This document shows, in pieces, positions 5,453 through 6,857 of a DNA stretch of 6,857 nucleotides (within the stretch, counting starts at the first letter, position 1; every line of letters begins with the position of its first letter). Location of the stretch: the NCBI GenBank assembly GCA_949288685.1, contig CASELB010000090.1:1-6857 (forward strand), given 5' to 3'. This stretch comes from an uncultured bacterium (lineage in GTDB: Bacteria > Cyanobacteriota > Vampirovibrionia > Gastranaerophilales > Gastranaerophilaceae). A program made the position numbers and the translations under genes. The notes beneath the pieces were generated by a model. That model had not been told where the DNA came from. It saw only the letters and a program-made list of their open reading frames with translations, and did no database searches.

Positions 5453-6529
5453 TTACAATTGAGTCTTTGTCCAGAAGTCCTGAACGGGATTAGCCGCTGA
5501 AAGGGCACGGATATTTACTTCTGCAACTTTTTGAAGTTCATTAACCGGCAACTCTTCCCCATACAAATATTCCAGAGGATATTTGTGCAGACGGTCAAAA
5601 ATATTTGAATCAAACTTCAGGAAAGGAATCCACATATTGTCAATAATATTAGGACTTTCTCCTGCAAATCTGATACGACGCCAGCTTAACACTGCCTCCT
5701 TCTCAGGTGTAACATGGAGTTTTAAAACAACTATTGTACCATCAGATGCCGGTCCGCCCTCTGACGTCCGCTTTCCGCCATACCAGTTAAGCATTCCTTC
5801 CAGTACTTTTTTATCGTATTTGTTTTTTAAATCGTCAATATTTGAAAAGAATATCCCGTTACCAAATCTTGATTTCTTAACCTTGCCGTCGACAAGCATT
5901 GAGTTATAATTTTCCAATGTCGTTATATGATACAAAAACGCCGGTTTTGTTGACTCTTCTTCCTGTGCAACTTCTACAGATGCAGTTCCAACAGGCGAAG
6001 GAACAACCGGCGAAGCTTCAACAGAAGGAGGAACAACCGGCGGAGCTTCAACAGGAGGAGGAACAACCGGCAGAGCCTCAACAGAAGGAGGAACAACCGG
6101 CGGAGCTTCAACAGGAGGAGGAACAACCGGCGGAGCTTCAACAGGCGAAGTATCTATTGCCGCTGCAGTTGCAGGCGCCGTTACCACGGGTATGGTTGCT
6201 ACAGAGAGGGGAGCTGCAGACGCAGGGTTTGCAGACCCGGGAACATCAGGTACCGGAGCATCAGCCCCGGGATTTGCAGGGGGATTTACTCTGTTTGCGT
6301 ATGTTCTGTAAGGACTTTTTCTGTTCTTTACATACTTTATTAAAAGTCCGGCGGCAACGACAACCGCAGCACCGGCGATTATTGCAGCCAATATTTTCTT
6401 TTTTCTGCGCGAATTATCTTCAACCGGTTGATTATTATTTACATTGTCTGACCTTGCTGCTGTACCTGCAAAATTATACCCGCGTACAGGTTTATAACAA
6501 GTTGGATTACTAATAGACAGTACTTTCAT
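5453..6529 (-). CDS. Membrane-anchored protein with Pro/Val-rich repeat stalk and ADP-ribosyltransferase-like C-terminal domain
   Basis: Unrecognised as a named gene; 358 residues from the ATG at 6529. A polar N-terminus (MKVLSISNPTCYKPV, then FAGTAARS) precedes RRKKK (41-45) and one hydrophobic helix at about 46-65, flanked by KYVKNRK. A Pro/Ala/Val-rich region follows (about 81-190), containing five 10-residue units of the type PVEAPPVVPP (129-178) that look like an extended stalk. The C-terminal domain (about 197-340) starts with FLYHITTLENYNSML and continues with GNGIFFS (223-229), strand TIVVLKLHV (265-273) and a closing EYLYGEELPVNEL (320-332). This order (YHxT, G-I-F/Y-F-S, final E-x-P-x-x-x-L) resembles the ADP-ribosyltransferase fold (DarT, KptA or PARP-like), with His201 as the candidate NAD-binding residue. 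The fold call is from pattern only. Membrane topology is unclear because both flanks are basic. An in-frame TTG at 6565 and ATG at 6544 are alternative starts; none has a Shine-Dalgarno. The gene abuts the convergent ATP-grasp gene with no gap. Confidence 0.75.
   Translation of the reverse strand: MKVLSISNPTCYKPVRGYNFAGTAARSDNVNNNQPVEDNSRRKKKILAAIIAGAAVVVAAGLLIKYVKNRKSPYRTYANRVNPPANPGADAPVPDVPGSANPASAAPLSVATIPVVTAPATAAAIDTSPVEAPPVVPPPVEAPPVVPPSVEALPVVPPPVEAPPVVPPSVEASPVVPSPVGTASVEVAQEEESTKPAFLYHITTLENYNSMLVDGKVKKSRFGNGIFFSNIDDLKNKYDKKVLEGMLNWYGGKRTSEGGPASDGTIVVLKLHVTPEKEAVLSWRRIRFAGESPNIIDNMWIPFLKFDSNIFDRLHKYPLEYLYGEELPVNELQKVAEVNIRALSAANPVQDFWTKTQL
6001..6150. repeat. 30-bp tandem repeat (five copies) encoding the Pro/Val stalk
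   Basis: Five consecutive 30-bp units begin at 6001, 6031, 6061, 6091 and 6121, each starting GAACAACCGG and containing GGAGCTTCAAC or a close variant. A partial unit precedes them. Units alternate between endings ACAGAAGGAG and ACAGGAGGAG, giving a 60-bp higher-order period that suggests duplication of a two-unit block. The unit length is a multiple of three, so copy-number change would lengthen or shorten the stalk without a frameshift. Confidence 0.95.
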
Positions 6530-6535
6530 ATTTCT

Positions 6536-6565
6536 ATAATACATGAACAAAATTTTTTTTGCCAA
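6536..6565 (-). promoter_or_regulatory. Predicted promoter for the ADP-ribosyltransferase-like gene, possibly leaderless
   Basis: On the - strand, TTGGCA (6565-6560) and TATTAT (6541-6536) are separated by 18 bp, each matching the sigma70 consensus at five of six positions. A transcript would begin about seven bases after the -10 box, at or next to the ATG at 6529, which lacks a Shine-Dalgarno. This favours a leaderless mRNA and argues against the TTG start at 6565, which would sit inside the -35 box. Confidence 0.4.
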
Positions 6566-6586
6566 TCAGGTAAAGTTTTGTAAAAT
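6559..6586 (+). promoter_or_regulatory. Predicted divergent promoter reading into the GC-rich segment
   Basis: TTGCCA (6559-6564) and TAAAAT (6581-6586), 16 bp apart, each match the consensus at five of six positions. The -35 box is the same sequence, read on the other strand, as that of the opposing promoter. Transcription would start near 6593, just before the structured region. Nearby TATATT and TATAAA sequences are further -10 candidates. Confidence 0.35.
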
Positions 6587-6693
6587 ATATTTTGTTATAA
6601 ACTTGCGGGTTTTAGGCAGGGTGACTCTCACACGGAATGGGTAAATAAAATATGTTATCCTGAACTTGCGGATTGCGAGCGGAGGCTGGAGTA

Positions 6694-6857
6694 TTGGAAA
6701 CGTTGAGTTTTCAACACCTAACGCCGCTTATTGCAAACAACCAAGAGGTTTCAGGGGCTATTATACCCCCTGCAAAAGATGCTGAAACTGTCTTGGATTA
6801 TTCGGGGTGTCGGAAAATTCAACATTTCCCGACACCTTACGGGTTCCGCTTCGCTCC
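6694..6857 (+). CDS. Possible 5' part of a gene running off the window edge
   Basis: An open frame beginning with TTG at 6694 continues without a stop to the window end (54 complete codons), with GGAGG at 6681-6685 eight bases upstream and a promoter-like pair at 6559-6586. It would encode METLSFQHLTPLIANNQ, then GAIIPPAKDAETVLDYSG, then HFPTPYGFRFA at the edge. I do not recognise the product. Against it: the same bases form strong hairpins, a second frame (ATG at 6779) is also open to the edge, and a GC-rich stretch has fewer chance stops. The true start could also be the TTG at 6673 or 6703, or an ATG beyond the window. Confidence 0.25.
   Translation, partial: METLSFQHLTPLIANNQEVSGAIIPPAKDAETVLDYSGCRKIQHFPTPYGFRFA
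6741..6796. repeat. Long imperfect hairpin
   Basis: CCAAGA (6741-6746) pairs with TCTTGG (6791-6796), and GTTTCAG (6748-6754) pairs with CTGAAAC (6782-6788), giving 13 paired bases broken by a one-by-two internal loop. Inside, a competing smaller stem forms between CAGGGG (6752-6757) and CCCCTG (6767-6772). No U-tract follows, so it is not a standard terminator. Confidence 0.7.
6806..6836. repeat. GC-rich hairpin GGTGTCGG/CCGACACC
   Basis: A perfect 8-bp stem (6806-6813 with 6829-6836) can be extended by AAA/TTT (6814-6816 with 6825-6827) across a single bulged C. TTACGGG, not a T-run, follows on the + strand, and on the - strand the stem is followed by CCGAATAATC, so termination in either direction is unlikely. 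Confidence 0.7.

Larger units (their letters stand above)
6600..6857. other. GC-rich, hairpin-dense segment of unknown nature at the window edge
   Basis: From about 6600 the composition changes: 6661-6857 is about 49% G+C by direct count (97 of 197), compared with about one third in the neighbouring genes. It contains a 9-bp direct repeat AACTTGCGG (6600-6608 and 6663-6671) and a run of hairpins: GTGA/TCAC (6621-6631), GTTGA/TCAAC (6702-6715), a long two-part stem (6741-6796) and a GGTGTCGG/CCGACACC stem (6806-6836). Elevated GC with stable folds in an AT-rich genome is typical of structured RNA or a dispersed repeat element. It matches no RNA family that I recognise (not tRNA, rRNA, tmRNA, RNase P or SRP as far as visible). 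Confidence 0.5.

Noticed and set aside
6001..6150. CRISPR array
   Set aside because: The 30-bp units are directly adjacent with no unique spacers and lie in frame inside a coding sequence.
5899..6513. Gln/Glu-rich open frame on the + strand opposite the tandem repeat
   Set aside because: It is the reverse reading of the 30-bp repeat; a periodic, stop-free repeat opens several frames at once. The - strand frame has a membrane helix and a plausible folded domain, and this one has no recognisable domain.
6600..6671. AACTTGCGG direct repeat as target-site duplication of an insertion
   Set aside because: The copies are only 63 bp apart, with no terminal inverted repeats or transposase between them, so a transposon footprint is not supported.
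6806..6836. Rho-independent terminator
   Set aside because: The stem is strong, but no T-tract follows on either strand.
6566..6857. tRNA or known housekeeping RNA
   Set aside because: I could not find a cloverleaf, a T-loop consensus, or a recognisable RNase P, tmRNA or SRP core; the hairpins are simple and sequential.
6779..6857. Open frame from ATG 6779 to the edge
   Set aside because: Only 26 codons are visible, there is no Shine-Dalgarno, and it overlaps another open frame in hairpin DNA. Nothing distinguishes it from chance.

Overview
The window is AT-rich (about one third G+C in the genes, by eye) and reads as a chromosomal accessory segment of an uncultivated, probably gut-associated bacterium. 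The small XRE regulator, the multi-domain glycosyltransferases with short LGIP linkers, the TupA-like ATP-grasp protein and the N-terminus of the last protein remind me of Candidatus Gastranaerophilales (non-photosynthetic Cyanobacteria/Melainabacteria). That placement is an impression from family resemblance; there is no rRNA or marker gene here.

Left block (102-1731, + strand): a two-gene operon with an 8-bp overlap encodes a hexapeptide-repeat sugar O-acetyltransferase and an exported alpha/beta hydrolase that appears to have a Cys nucleophile. It ends at a symmetric hairpin (1735-1764) that also closes the oppositely oriented XRE-family regulator gene (1771-2088, - strand).

Middle block (2089-5452, + strand): an AT-rich intergenic region with a plausible sigma70-type promoter leads into a two-gene surface-glycan unit. 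The first gene fuses a GT2 (GT-A) domain to a GT4-like (GT-B) domain. The second encodes a TupA-like ATP-grasp ligase, and its Shine-Dalgarno sequence overlaps the first gene's stop codon. A glycosyltransferase that builds a polymer and a ligase that may attach an amino acid to it fit together as capsule, LPS or teichuronopeptide-like assembly. Both proteins carry the same LGI/LGL linker motif.

Right block (5453-6857): a gene on the - strand abuts the ATP-grasp gene with no intergenic base. It encodes a membrane-anchored protein with a Pro/Val-rich stalk, made from a 30-bp tandem DNA repeat, and a C-terminal domain resembling an ADP-ribosyltransferase fold. It is the most unusual protein here. 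Upstream of it, two opposed promoter-like sequences share one -35 box. The outward-facing one points into a roughly 49% G+C, hairpin-rich stretch (about 6600 to the window end) that also holds an open frame running off the edge. This stretch does not look like the rest of the window; it may be a structured RNA, a dispersed repeat, or the unusual 5' part of a gene outside the window.
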